Assembly: GCF_001559075.2 (NCBI RefSeq)
Contig: NZ_CP014015.2
Location: 1,178,001-1,242,000 of the forward strand
Source of the DNA: Citrobacter amalonaticus
Lineage (GTDB): Bacteria; Pseudomonadota; Gammaproteobacteria; Enterobacterales; Enterobacteriaceae
Reading direction: 5' to 3'
Length of the DNA: 64,000 nucleotides
A program made the translations under genes and the position numbers. Of this stretch, positions 26,919-34,536 are shown in pieces (the stretch's first letter is position 1; each line of letters opens with the position of its first letter). The notes under the pieces are model-generated. The model saw nothing but the letters and a program-made list of their open reading frames with translations, was not told the DNA's origin and did no database searches.

Positions 26919-27845
26919 ATGCAAAACAAACCGACTCTGGTTGTCGCCCTCGGCGGCAATGCGTTGCTCAAGCGCGGCGAACCGCTGGAAGCCGACATCC
27001 AGCGCAAGAACATCGTCCTGGCGGCGAAAACGATCGCCCAACTCACACAGCAATGGCGGGTGGTGCTGGTTCACGGCAACGGGCCGCAGGTGGGACTGCT
27101 GGCATTGCAAAACAGCGCCTACGACCGCGTCACCCCCTACCCGCTGGACATTCTCGGGGCGGAAAGCCAGGGGATGATCGGCTACATGCTGCAACAGGCG
27201 CTGAAGAACCAACTGCCGCAGCGCGAAATCAGCGTCCTGCTCACGCAGGTTGAAGTGGACCCTAACGATCCGGCCTTTCACAACCCGACCAAGTATATCG
27301 GTCCGGTTTATGACCCAGCCCAGGCCGACGCGTTACAGGCCGAAAAAGGTTGGGTCTTCAAAGCGGACGGCAAAGCGTTCCGCCGAGTGGTGCCTTCACC
27401 ACAGCCAAAACGCATCGTAGAGAGCGACGCCATCCAGGCGCTGATCGCCCGCGATCATCTGGTCATCTGTAACGGCGGCGGCGGCGTGCCGGTCGTCGAG
27501 AAAGCGGACGGTTACCACGGCCTGGAAGCGGTGATCGACAAAGACCTTTCCGCCGCGCTGCTCGCCAGCCAGATCCACGCCGACGCGCTGCTGATCCTGA
27601 CCGATGCCGACGCGGTGTACCTCGACTGGGGCAAACCGACCCAGCGTCCCCTGGCGCAGGTGACACCCGAACTCTTGAGCGACATGCAATTTGACGCCGG
27701 TTCGATGGGACCCAAAGTCAGCGCCTGCGCCGACTTTGTCAGCCGCTGCCACGGCATTGCGGGCATCGGTTCGCTGGCCGATGGCCCGGCCATTCTCGCC
27801 GGGGATAAAGGCACTCTGATTCGGCGCGAAACCGCTGTCGCATAA
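26919..27845 (+). CDS. arcC: Carbamate kinase
   Basis: Transfers phosphate from carbamoyl phosphate to ADP, making ATP, CO2 and ammonia; the energy-yielding step of the arginine deiminase pathway. Seen: amino-acid-kinase fold with VVALGGNAL at the N-terminus, VHGNGPQVG near residue 48, CNGGGGVPV near 185, and a DKD and LTDADAVY segment. 308 aa. The ATG at 26919 lies 10 bp after the arcA stop with AAGGA overlapping that stop. A BIME follows it, before arcB. Confidence 0.96.
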   Translation: MQNKPTLVVALGGNALLKRGEPLEADIQRKNIVLAAKTIAQLTQQWRVVLVHGNGPQVGLLALQNSAYDRVTPYPLDILGAESQGMIGYMLQQALKNQLPQREISVLLTQVEVDPNDPAFHNPTKYIGPVYDPAQADALQAEKGWVFKADGKAFRRVVPSPQPKRIVESDAIQALIARDHLVICNGGGGVPVVEKADGYHGLEAVIDKDLSAALLASQIHADALLILTDADAVYLDWGKPTQRPLAQVTPELLSDMQFDAGSMGPKVSACADFVSRCHGIAGIGSLADGPAILAGDKGTLIRRETAVA

Positions 27846-27872
27846 CCCTTTTTTACCTGATGGCACGAATCC

Positions 27873-27952
27873 CCAGGCCGGATAAGGCGACGCCGCCATC
27901 CGGCAGAGAAACGCGGCCATTGCCTGATGGCGCTGCGCTTATCAGGCCTACA
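27873..27952. repeat. BIME (two REP units) between arcC and arcB
   Basis: Two REP-type palindromes in opposite orientation (ggccggataaggcgacgcc... and gcctgatggcgctgcgctta...), separated by about 15 bp. They sit inside the arc operon. REP hairpins here could stabilise the arcAC mRNA or reduce arcB expression. Confidence 0.9.
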
Positions 27953-27970
27953 TCAACCAAGGACACATTG

Positions 27971-28987
27971 ATGGCTATTTCACTGAAAAATCGCAATTTT
28001 TTGAAGCTTCTCGACTTTACTCCGGCGGAGATCCAGTTCCTTATCGATCTGGCGATTGAACTGAAAGCGGCGAAAAAAGCCGGGCGCGAAAAGCAAACGC
28101 TGATCGGGAAAAACATCGCGCTGATATTCGAAAAAACCTCCACCCGCACCCGCTGTGCTTTTGAAGTCGGGGCATTCGACCAGGGCGCGCAGGTCACTTA
28201 CCTCGGCCCAAGCGGCTCGCAGATCGGTCATAAAGAGTCGATGAAAGATACCGCTCGTGTACTGGGCCGGATGTACGACGGCATCGAATACCGCGGGTTC
28301 GGTCAGCAGATCGTTGAGGAACTGGGGCAATACGCCGGGGTACCGGTGTGGAATGGCCTGACCGACGAATTCCATCCCACGCAGATCCTCGCGGATCTGA
28401 TGACCATGCTGGAGCACGCGCCTGGGAAAACGCTGCCCGAGCTGAGCTTCGCCTACCTTGGCGATGCGCGCAACAACATGGGCAATTCCCTGATGGTCGG
28501 CGCCGCGAAGATGGGCATGGATATTCGCCTCGTCGCGCCAAAATCCTTCTGGCCAGATGAAACGCTGGTTGCGCAATGCCGCGACATCGCCAGCACCACC
28601 GGGGCACGCATCACGCTGACCGACGATGTGGAAGAAGGCGTCTACGACGTTGATTTTCTGTACACCGACGTCTGGGTCTCAATGGGGGAACCGAAAGACG
28701 CCTGGGCTGAACGCGTCAGCCTGATGACGCCGTACCAGATCAACCAGAAGGTCATCGACGCCACCGGCAACCCCAACGTGAAGTTCATGCACTGCCTGCC
28801 CGCCTTCCATAACGAACACACCAAAGTGGGACGTGAAATTGAAGCCGCCTACGGCCTGAAAGGGCTGGAAGTGACGGAAGAGGTTTTTGAATCCGCACAC
28901 TCCATCGTGTTCGACGAAGCGGAAAACCGCATGCACACCATCAAAGCGGTGATGGTGGCGACGCTCGGCGACTCACTCACACGGTAG
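27971..28987 (+). CDS. arcB: Ornithine carbamoyltransferase, catabolic (ArcB)
   Basis: In the arginine deiminase pathway it runs in the reverse direction: citrulline plus phosphate to ornithine plus carbamoyl phosphate. Seen: STRTRCAFE near residue 56, FHPTQ near 133, and HCLPAFH near 273. 338 aa, clearly paralogous to ArgI in this window but with a different C-terminus (GDSLTR). I chose the ATG at 27971 (MAISLKNRNF); upstream in-frame sequence runs through the BIME. No ARG box precedes it, and the operon context marks it as catabolic. Confidence 0.94.
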   Translation: MAISLKNRNFLKLLDFTPAEIQFLIDLAIELKAAKKAGREKQTLIGKNIALIFEKTSTRTRCAFEVGAFDQGAQVTYLGPSGSQIGHKESMKDTARVLGRMYDGIEYRGFGQQIVEELGQYAGVPVWNGLTDEFHPTQILADLMTMLEHAPGKTLPELSFAYLGDARNNMGNSLMVGAAKMGMDIRLVAPKSFWPDETLVAQCRDIASTTGARITLTDDVEEGVYDVDFLYTDVWVSMGEPKDAWAERVSLMTPYQINQKVIDATGNPNVKFMHCLPAFHNEHTKVGREIEAAYGLKGLEVTEEVFESAHSIVFDEAENRMHTIKAVMVATLGDSLTR

Positions 28988-29052
28988 CTACTGGACCGAA
29001 TGCACCGGGCGCGGGAGCCTTCCTGACCCGCGCCCACGTAAGGAGACCCATT

Positions 29053-30132
29053 ATGCGAAACCAGGATTTTCCATGCCTCTTCGTTAATCTTTCGGTCATT
29101 CGTGACAATACCCGGACGCTGATTGCGCTGTGCCGCCAGCACGGTGTAGAGCCTGTCGGCGTCAATAAGCTGAGCTGCGAAGCGGCAAATGTCGCCAGAG
29201 CCATGATTGATGCGGGAATCAGCACGATTGCAGATTCCCGCATCCAGAATCTCAAAAAAATCGCCGACCTGCCCGTCGACAAACTGCTGCTGCGTCTGCC
29301 GCAGATAAGCCTTGCACACGACATCGTGGCCTATGCGGATATCTCACTGAATTCCGAAGAACATACGTTGCAGGCGCTCTCTGCGGCAGCCATCGCGCAG
29401 AACAAAACGCACCGGGTCATTCTGATGCATGACCTGGGCGATCTGCGCGAAGGCTGCGTGGATCCGCAGGAGACACGACGCCTTGCACGTCTGGTGCACA
29501 AGGAACTGCCAGGGCTGACGCTGGAAGGACTGGGCGCCAATCTTGCCTGCTACGGCGGAGTGGAACCCACCACCGAAAACCAGCAGGCGCTGGTCGATCT
29601 CGCCCATGAGATCGAAGACGAGCTGGGTATTGCACTGCGCACAATTTCCGGCGCCAGCTCCGCCGCCCTGTTCCTGCTGATCAACGGCGGACTGCCGACG
29701 GGCGTCAACCAGTTGCGGCTTGGCGCATCGCTGATCATGGGGTTCGGCCTGAATGACGAGCCGATCCCCGACACTCGTCAGGACGCTATCAAGCTCGGCG
29801 TGGAGATCATCGAGCTGAAAGACAAGCCCTCCGTTCCGCAACACTCCACGGCGCTGGATGCCATGGGGAGAAAGCCGGTATTCGAAGATCTTGGCGTACA
29901 CCATCGGGCGCTGGCCGCGCTCGGCGAACAGGACGTCTCTTTCTCCCAGCTCCGGCCATTTGATCCCGGCGTCAAAGTGCTCGGCGCCAGTTCCGATCAC
30001 CTGATCCTCGATGTCACCCACGCCGCATCGGGATATCAGGTGGGCGACATCGTCTATTTCTCCCTGGGATACAGCGGCGTCTTGCAGTGCATGACCTCCG
30101 AATACGTCGGCAAACAATACAGCTACTTCTAA
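29053..30132 (+). CDS. Alanine/ornithine racemase family PLP enzyme
   Basis: Predicted PLP-dependent fold-III amino-acid racemase. Seen: the N-terminal barrel start FPCLFVNLSVIRDN, K39 in GVNKLSCEA as the PLP lysine, STIADSRIQN, a MHDLGDLREG stretch, and a phosphate-binding GASSAALF region. 359 aa, single-domain like the ornithine racemase group and YhfX, shorter than two-domain classical alanine racemases with dimer exchange. It lies between arcB and the antiporter, so ornithine is an attractive substrate (inference). Substrate cannot be told from the sequence alone. Confidence 0.82.
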   Translation: MRNQDFPCLFVNLSVIRDNTRTLIALCRQHGVEPVGVNKLSCEAANVARAMIDAGISTIADSRIQNLKKIADLPVDKLLLRLPQISLAHDIVAYADISLNSEEHTLQALSAAAIAQNKTHRVILMHDLGDLREGCVDPQETRRLARLVHKELPGLTLEGLGANLACYGGVEPTTENQQALVDLAHEIEDELGIALRTISGASSAALFLLINGGLPTGVNQLRLGASLIMGFGLNDEPIPDTRQDAIKLGVEIIELKDKPSVPQHSTALDAMGRKPVFEDLGVHHRALAALGEQDVSFSQLRPFDPGVKVLGASSDHLILDVTHAASGYQVGDIVYFSLGYSGVLQCMTSEYVGKQYSYF

Positions 30133-30166
30133 AAAATCACTCTCTGTCAGATTGAGGACTCTCTTC

Positions 30167-31642
30167 ATGACTACTCTTGATACCAGCAAACCGGCTGCGG
30201 ACGCTTCGACTTCCCAGTCCGAAGGTAAGCTCAAACTTCCGGCGCTGACGGCGCTTGTGGTCAGTGCGCTGATCGCCGCCGGGGTATTTTCTCTGCCACA
30301 AAACATGGCGGCCAAAGCGGGCGCTGGCGCGATCCTGATCGGCTGGGGGATTACCTTCATCGGGATGTTAACCCTCGCGTTTGTCTTCCAGACCCTGGCG
30401 CACCGTAAAAGCGAAGTTGAAGGCGGCGTGTATGGTTATGCCCGCGCGGGCTTTGGCGAGTACATCGGTTTTAACTCCGCCTGGGGTTACTGGATCTCAG
30501 CGTGGATCGGCAACGTTTCGTACTATGTGGTGATCTGTTCCGCCCTCGGCTCGTTCAGCGCGCTCGGTTTCTTCGGTGATGGCACCACCCTTTCCGCGCT
30601 GATTGTGGGTTCTATCCTGCTCTGGGGTCTGCATTTTCTGATCTGTCGCGGCGTACAGGGTGCCGCCCTGCTCAATCTGATCGGCACGGTCGCGAAAGTG
30701 GTTCCTCTGATCATGTTTGTCGTGCTGGTCAGCGTCGCCTTTCAGGTTCGCACCTTTAAGATTGAATTCTGGGGCAATGAACAGCTTGGCTCTGTTATGG
30801 ACCAGGTGAAAAACATCATGCTGGTCACCACCTGGGTATTCATCGGTATTGAAGGCGCCGCCATGTACTCGGGTCGGGCGATGAAAAAATCAGACGTGGG
30901 TAAAGCCACCATGATTGGATTTTTCATCTCAATCCTGCTGTTTGTCGCCGTTTCGGTTCTGTCGCTCGGCGTCCTGTCTCAGCCAGAGCTCGCCCAGTTG
31001 AAGAACCCTTCTACCGCAGGCGTCCTGGCTGCGGCGGTCGGCCCTTGGGGTGCAGCCCTGATGAATATCGGTCTTATCGTTTCCGTCGGCGCCGCGCTGC
31101 TGGCCTGGACATTATTATCTGCGGAAACGGCGTACATGGCCGGTAAAGACGGCACCATGCCCAAATTTCTCGGCAAGGAAAACGCCAACAAAGCGCCGGT
31201 CAACGCGCTGCTGCTGACCAATGGTCTGACCCAACTGTTCCTGATCATCGCCCATTTCCAACAGGCAGGGTATCTTGCGCTGCTGCTGCTGGCCACCTCA
31301 ATGATCCTGATCCCCTATTTTCTCAGCGGGTTGTATGCCCTGAAAGTGGCGTGGCAGAAGGACGGTTATAACAGTGATGAACAGCGTTCCATCACCCGCG
31401 ACATCATCATCGGCGCGCTGGCAACACTCTATGGCGCCTGGCTGGTCTATGCCGCCGGGATGGAATATCTGCTGCTGTCGATGATCCTTTACGCCCTCGG
31501 TATCGTGTTTTATGTCTGGGCGCGGAAAGAGAAAAATGGAAGACTTTTCAATCCAATAGAGATCGTTCTGGCTATTATGGTGGTGGCCGCAGGGATCTAC
31601 GCGGTCTATCTGTTGGCGACAGGCGTGCTCACGCTCAGTTGA
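30167..31642 (+). CDS. arcD: Arginine:ornithine antiporter (APC superfamily, ArcD type)
   Basis: Inner-membrane exchanger of the basic amino acid/polyamine antiporter family; it would import arginine in exchange for ornithine. Seen: 491 aa with about 12-13 hydrophobic spans, a cytosolic hydrophilic N-terminus of about 20 residues, and the APC signature ALIAAGVFSLPQNMA in the first span, with GGVYGYARAGFGEYIGF next. I chose the ATG at 30167, 9 bp after GAGG. It lies 34 bp after the racemase gene, in the arc operon. Confidence 0.92.
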   Translation: MTTLDTSKPAADASTSQSEGKLKLPALTALVVSALIAAGVFSLPQNMAAKAGAGAILIGWGITFIGMLTLAFVFQTLAHRKSEVEGGVYGYARAGFGEYIGFNSAWGYWISAWIGNVSYYVVICSALGSFSALGFFGDGTTLSALIVGSILLWGLHFLICRGVQGAALLNLIGTVAKVVPLIMFVVLVSVAFQVRTFKIEFWGNEQLGSVMDQVKNIMLVTTWVFIGIEGAAMYSGRAMKKSDVGKATMIGFFISILLFVAVSVLSLGVLSQPELAQLKNPSTAGVLAAAVGPWGAALMNIGLIVSVGAALLAWTLLSAETAYMAGKDGTMPKFLGKENANKAPVNALLLTNGLTQLFLIIAHFQQAGYLALLLLATSMILIPYFLSGLYALKVAWQKDGYNSDEQRSITRDIIIGALATLYGAWLVYAAGMEYLLLSMILYALGIVFYVWARKEKNGRLFNPIEIVLAIMVVAAGIYAVYLLATGVLTLS

Positions 31643-31655
31643 TGCACGTCAACAC

Positions 31656-31689
31656 AGGGAAGACGAAGCGGCAAAACTCCGCCTTCCCT
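31656..31689 (+). terminator. Imperfect hairpin after arcD
   Basis: Stem agggaag/cttccct continued by gcgg/ccgc after a 5-base bulge; there is no real U-tract. Possibly the 3' end of the arc operon transcript, with the ArgR paralogue expressed separately or by read-through. Confidence 0.4.
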
Positions 31690-31890
31690 TAGACGACTAA
31701 GTGGAATATTTTCTCATGCAGATGCCATCCGTCAGGATGCTGAAGCGCGCTCCAGTAAAATTTCAATAAGCCGATCAAAGACATCCCGGTTGAAATGGAG
31801 AACATTTGCTTAGTGCGTCATCAATTAAAAATAGAAACATTGGGCAGATCTACTGGTTGTTATCTTCGGCTGATTACACTGGACTAACTG

Positions 31891-32373
31891 ATGATGAAAC
31901 TTTACCAACCCGCTTCAGAAAAAGAAGAACTACAACTCTCTGTTTGTCAGCGCCTGATTGGCGAAAAAAGCTATCTCTCACAGGAGGAGATCCGCCGCGA
32001 TCTGCAAAACTACGGCTTTGAAACCATCAGCCAGTCGACGGTTTCCCGCCTGCTGAAAATTCTTGGCGTCATAAAAATTAGAAATACGAAAGGACAAAAA
32101 ATTTATGCCGTCAATCCGCAATTGCGCCCTGCCCCCGATGCCGCCCGTTCGATTGCTGAAATGGTGGTGAGTGTGGAGCACAACAGCGAATTTATCCTTA
32201 TCCATACGGCGGCCGGATATGGCCGCGCCGTCGCCAGAATCCTTGATTATCATGCCCTGCCGGAGATCCTGGGGGTCATCGCGGGTAGCAGTATTGTCTG
32301 GGTTGCACCACGGGTTGTGCAGCGCACCGGCCTTGTCCACAAACAGATTAACCACTTACTAAAAATGAATTAA
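31891..32373 (+). CDS. ArgR-family regulator paralogue with altered effector pocket
   Basis: Predicted regulator of the arc operon. Seen: an N-terminal winged helix (SQEEIRRDLQ, SQSTVSRLLK, about residues 30-56) and an ArgR C-terminal core (HTAAGYGRAVARILD, GVIAGSS). 160 aa. The arginine-contacting aspartate pair of canonical ArgR (GTIAGDD) is replaced by S133-S134, and the position equivalent to the glutamine of PGAAQ is R112, while D119 is kept. An in-frame TAA at 31885 fixes the start at the tandem ATGs 31891/31894; no good ribosome site is visible. Its last codons overlap a perfect ARG box. Confidence 0.9.
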   Translation: MMKLYQPASEKEELQLSVCQRLIGEKSYLSQEEIRRDLQNYGFETISQSTVSRLLKILGVIKIRNTKGQKIYAVNPQLRPAPDAARSIAEMVVSVEHNSEFILIHTAAGYGRAVARILDYHALPEILGVIAGSSIVWVAPRVVQRTGLVHKQINHLLKMN

Positions 32374-32381
32374 TATTCATT
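32364..32381. promoter_or_regulatory. Perfect single ARG box upstream of pyrL-pyrBI
   Basis: The 18-bp palindrome aatgaattaatattcatt matches the ARG box consensus in both half-sites (TGAAT-N4-ATTCA). It overlaps the stop codon of the ArgR paralogue and lies 38 bp before the pyrBI -35 element. A half-match (TGAATAAAAATGG) follows at 32396-32408, about 30 bp away centre to centre instead of the usual 21. Confidence 0.75.
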
Positions 32382-32418
32382 AAAACCGTTTGCGTTGAAT
32401 AAAAATGGCATTATTTGC

Positions 32419-32446
32419 TTGATCCGCAAACGGAGCTGAGTATAAT
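32419..32446 (+). promoter_or_regulatory. Sigma-70 promoter of pyrL-pyrBI
   Basis: TTGATC (32419-32424), 16-bp spacer, perfect TATAAT (32441-32446). Transcription would start near 32453, giving a leader that contains pyrL and the attenuator. This matches the arrangement of the E. coli UTP-sensitive pyrBI promoter. Confidence 0.85.
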
Positions 32447-32471
32447 CGCGGACAATTTGCCGGGAGGAAGT

Positions 32472-32573
32472 ATGGTCCAGTGTGTACGACATTCTGTCTT
32501 ACCGCGTCTGAAAACAGACGCTGGCCTGCCGTTTTTCTTTCCGTTGCTAACCTATTCCCAGCCCCTCAAATGA
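32472..32573 (+). CDS. pyrL: pyrBI operon leader peptide PyrL
   Basis: A 33-codon leader whose translation is coupled to RNA polymerase speed through U-rich tracts to sense UTP. It reads MVQCVRHSVLPRLKTDAG and then a phenylalanine/proline-rich end, resembling E. coli PyrL. The ATG follows GGGAGG. Translation stops at a TGA at 32571, in the middle of the attenuator stem, so it is shorter than the 44 residues I recall for E. coli. A translating ribosome near the stop would melt the terminator, as the attenuation model needs. Confidence 0.93.
   Translation: MVQCVRHSVLPRLKTDAGLPFFFPLLTYSQPLK
32504..32521 (+). promoter_or_regulatory. RNA polymerase pause hairpin in the pyrBI leader
   Basis: A perfect 7-bp stem gcgtctg/cagacgc with an AAAA loop, upstream of the U-rich tract (gtttttctttccgtt). 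It corresponds to the pause site used to time UTP sensing. Confidence 0.75.
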
Positions 32574-32587
32574 GGGGCTTTTTTTTT
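32560..32587 (+). terminator. pyrBI attenuator
   Basis: A 9-bp stem agcccctca/tgaggggct followed by nine Ts. It lies 23 bp before pyrB and overlaps the pyrL stop codon. It ends transcription when UTP is high and the leading ribosome lags behind RNA polymerase. Confidence 0.95.
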
Positions 32588-32609
32588 GCCCTGGCGTCAG
32601 GAGATAAAC

Positions 32610-33545
32610 ATGGCTAACCCGCTATATCAAAAACACATCATTTCCATAAACGACCTCAGTCGCGACGACCTCAATCTGGTGCTGGCGACAGCGGCGAAAT
32701 TAAAAGCGAACCCCCAACCGGAGCTGCTCAAACACAAGGTCATCGCCAGTTGCTTTTTTGAAGCCTCGACCCGTACCCGCCTGTCGTTTGAAACCTCAAT
32801 GCACCGCCTGGGCGCCAGCGTGGTCGGCTTTTCCGACAGCGCCAACACGTCGCTGGGTAAGAAAGGTGAGACGCTGGCAGATACCATCTCTGTGATCAGC
32901 ACCTACGTTGACGCGATCGTGATGCGTCACCCGCAGGAAGGCGCGGCGCGTCTGGCGACTGAATTCTCCGGTAACGTGCCGGTACTGAACGCGGGCGACG
33001 GTTCAAATCAACATCCGACCCAGACGCTGCTGGATCTGTTCACCATTCAGGAAACGCAGGGGCGTCTGAACAACCTGCATGTGGCGATGGTCGGCGACCT
33101 GAAATATGGCCGTACTGTGCACTCCCTGACGCAGGCGCTGGCGAAGTTTGACGGCAACCGTTTCTACTTCATCGCCCCGGATGCGCTGGCGATGCCGCAG
33201 TACATTCTCGACATGCTTGACGAAAAAGGCATTGCCTGGAGCCTGCACGCCTCTATCGAAGAGGTGATGGCGGAGGTGGATATTCTGTACATGACCCGCG
33301 TACAGAAAGAGCGTCTGGACCCTTCAGAATACGCCAACGTGAAGGCCCAGTTTGTCCTGCGTGCCAGCGACCTGGCGGGAGCGCGGGAAAACATGAAGGT
33401 ACTGCATCCGCTGCCGCGTATTGATGAAATCGCCACGGATGTGGATAAAACGCCTCACGCCTGGTATTTCCAGCAGGCAGGCAACGGGATTTTCGCGCGC
33501 CAGGCGTTACTGGCACTGGTTCTGACTAGCGATTTGGCACTGTAA
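32610..33545 (+). CDS. pyrB: Aspartate carbamoyltransferase catalytic chain
   Basis: Makes N-carbamoyl-aspartate from carbamoyl phosphate and aspartate, the committed step of pyrimidine synthesis. Seen: STRTRLSFE carbamoyl phosphate loop near residue 53, the 80s loop SLGKKGETL, HPTQTLLDL near 134, and HPLPR near 265. 311 aa as in E. coli. The ATG at 32610 follows CAGGAG; the in-frame upstream reading begins within the attenuator and is not real. pyrI follows 14 bp later, giving the (c3)2(r2)3 holoenzyme. Confidence 0.98.
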   Translation: MANPLYQKHIISINDLSRDDLNLVLATAAKLKANPQPELLKHKVIASCFFEASTRTRLSFETSMHRLGASVVGFSDSANTSLGKKGETLADTISVISTYVDAIVMRHPQEGAARLATEFSGNVPVLNAGDGSNQHPTQTLLDLFTIQETQGRLNNLHVAMVGDLKYGRTVHSLTQALAKFDGNRFYFIAPDALAMPQYILDMLDEKGIAWSLHASIEEVMAEVDILYMTRVQKERLDPSEYANVKAQFVLRASDLAGARENMKVLHPLPRIDEIATDVDKTPHAWYFQQAGNGIFARQALLALVLTSDLAL

Positions 33546-33559
33546 GGGGAGATAACGAG

Positions 33560-34021
33560 ATGACACACGATAACAAACTGCAGGTTGAAGCGATCAAATG
33601 CGGCACCGTAATCGACCATATTCCCGCGCAAATCGGCTTTAAGTTGCTGACCCTGTTCAAGCTGACCGAAACCGACCAGCGCATCACTATCGGCCTTAAT
33701 CTGCCTTCCGGTGAAATGGGGCGTAAGGACCTGATTAAGATCGAGAATACCTTCCTGACCGCCGAACAGGTTAACCAACTGTCACTGTACGCGCCACAGG
33801 CTACCGTCAACCGCATCGACAACTACGAAGTGGTGGGTAAATCGCGTCCAAGCCTGCCGGATCGTATCGACAGCGTTCTGGTCTGCCCGAACAGTAACTG
33901 CATCAGCCATGCCGAGCCGGTCTCTTCCAGCTTTGCAGTGAAAAAACGTGTGGATGACATCGCACTTAAATGCAAATACTGTGAAAAAGAGTTTTCTCAT
34001 TATGTGGTGCTGGCCAACTAA
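33560..34021 (+). CDS. pyrI: Aspartate carbamoyltransferase regulatory chain
   Basis: Binds CTP/UTP (inhibition) and ATP (activation) and links catalytic trimers in the holoenzyme. 153 aa as in E. coli. Seen: an N-terminal allosteric domain and a C-terminal zinc domain with C109 and C114 in CPNSNC and C138/C141 in KCKYC. Co-transcribed with pyrB and regulated by the same attenuator. Confidence 0.98.
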   Translation: MTHDNKLQVEAIKCGTVIDHIPAQIGFKLLTLFKLTETDQRITIGLNLPSGEMGRKDLIKIENTFLTAEQVNQLSLYAPQATVNRIDNYEVVGKSRPSLPDRIDSVLVCPNSNCISHAEPVSSSFAVKKRVDDIALKCKYCEKEFSHYVVLAN

Positions 34022-34027
34022 TTGCAG

Positions 34028-34056
34028 TTGGTTAAAAATTCCTGGCTCCCTATAAT
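34028..34056 (+). promoter_or_regulatory. Sigma-70 promoter of ridA
   Basis: TTGGTT (34028-34033), a 17-bp spacer and a perfect TATAAT (34051-34056), immediately after the pyrI stop and 41 bp before the ridA start codon. Confidence 0.75.
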
Positions 34057-34097
34057 GCCTGAGAAAATTCATTTACCGCTGTACTTCAGGAGAAATC

Positions 34098-34484
34098 ATG
34101 AGCAAAACTATCGCGACGGAAAATGCACCCGCAGCAATCGGTCCATATGTTCAGGGCGTAGATCTGGGCAGCATGATCATCACTTCCGGTCAGATCCCGG
34201 TTGACCCGAAAACCGGCAGCGTGTCGGACGACGTCTCCGCGCAGGCGCGTCAGTCGCTGGAAAACGTGAAAGCTATCGTTGAAGCCGCTGGCCTGAAAGT
34301 GGGCGACATCGTGAAAACGACCGTATTTGTCAAAGATCTGAACGATTTCGCGACCGTCAACGCCACCTACGAAGCGTTCTTCACCGAACACAACGCCACC
34401 TTCCCGGCTCGTTCCTGCGTGGAAGTTGCGCGTCTGCCAAAAGACGTGAAGATCGAGATCGAAGCGATCGCCGTTCGTCGCTAA
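34098..34484 (+). CDS. ridA: Enamine/imine deaminase RidA
   Basis: Hydrolyses reactive enamine/imine intermediates (for example 2-aminoacrylate) released by PLP enzymes, protecting other PLP enzymes. 128 aa of the YjgF/YER057c family. Seen: the family arginine near residue 105 within NATFPARSCVEVARLPKDVKIEIEA-type sequence, and the early GPYVQGVDLG segment. The ATG follows CAGGAG. It adjoins pyrI as in E. coli, and a bidirectional terminator separates it from the TRAP genes. Confidence 0.97.
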   Translation: MSKTIATENAPAAIGPYVQGVDLGSMIITSGQIPVDPKTGSVSDDVSAQARQSLENVKAIVEAAGLKVGDIVKTTVFVKDLNDFATVNATYEAFFTEHNATFPARSCVEVARLPKDVKIEIEAIAVRR

Positions 34485-34492
34485 GCGATAAA

Positions 34493-34520
34493 AAAATCCG
34501 GGCATTTCTGCCCGGATTTT
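34493..34520. terminator. Bidirectional intrinsic terminator between ridA and the TRAP operon
   Basis: A perfect 12-bp stem aaaatccgggca/tgcccggatttt with a 4-base loop. It carries T-rich tails on both strands (longer on the minus strand), so it ends both convergent transcripts. Confidence 0.93.
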
Positions 34521-34536
34521 CGTTACTGTCGTCCTC

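Noticed and set aside
29344..30360. A 338-codon minus-strand frame over the racemase gene
   Set aside because: The plus-strand frame has clear PLP racemase motifs and good spacing in the arc operon; the antisense frame has none.
31806..32021. A 71-codon ORF overlapping the start of the ArgR paralogue
   Set aside because: Different frame, no ribosome site, and more than half lies inside the well-supported ArgR-family gene.
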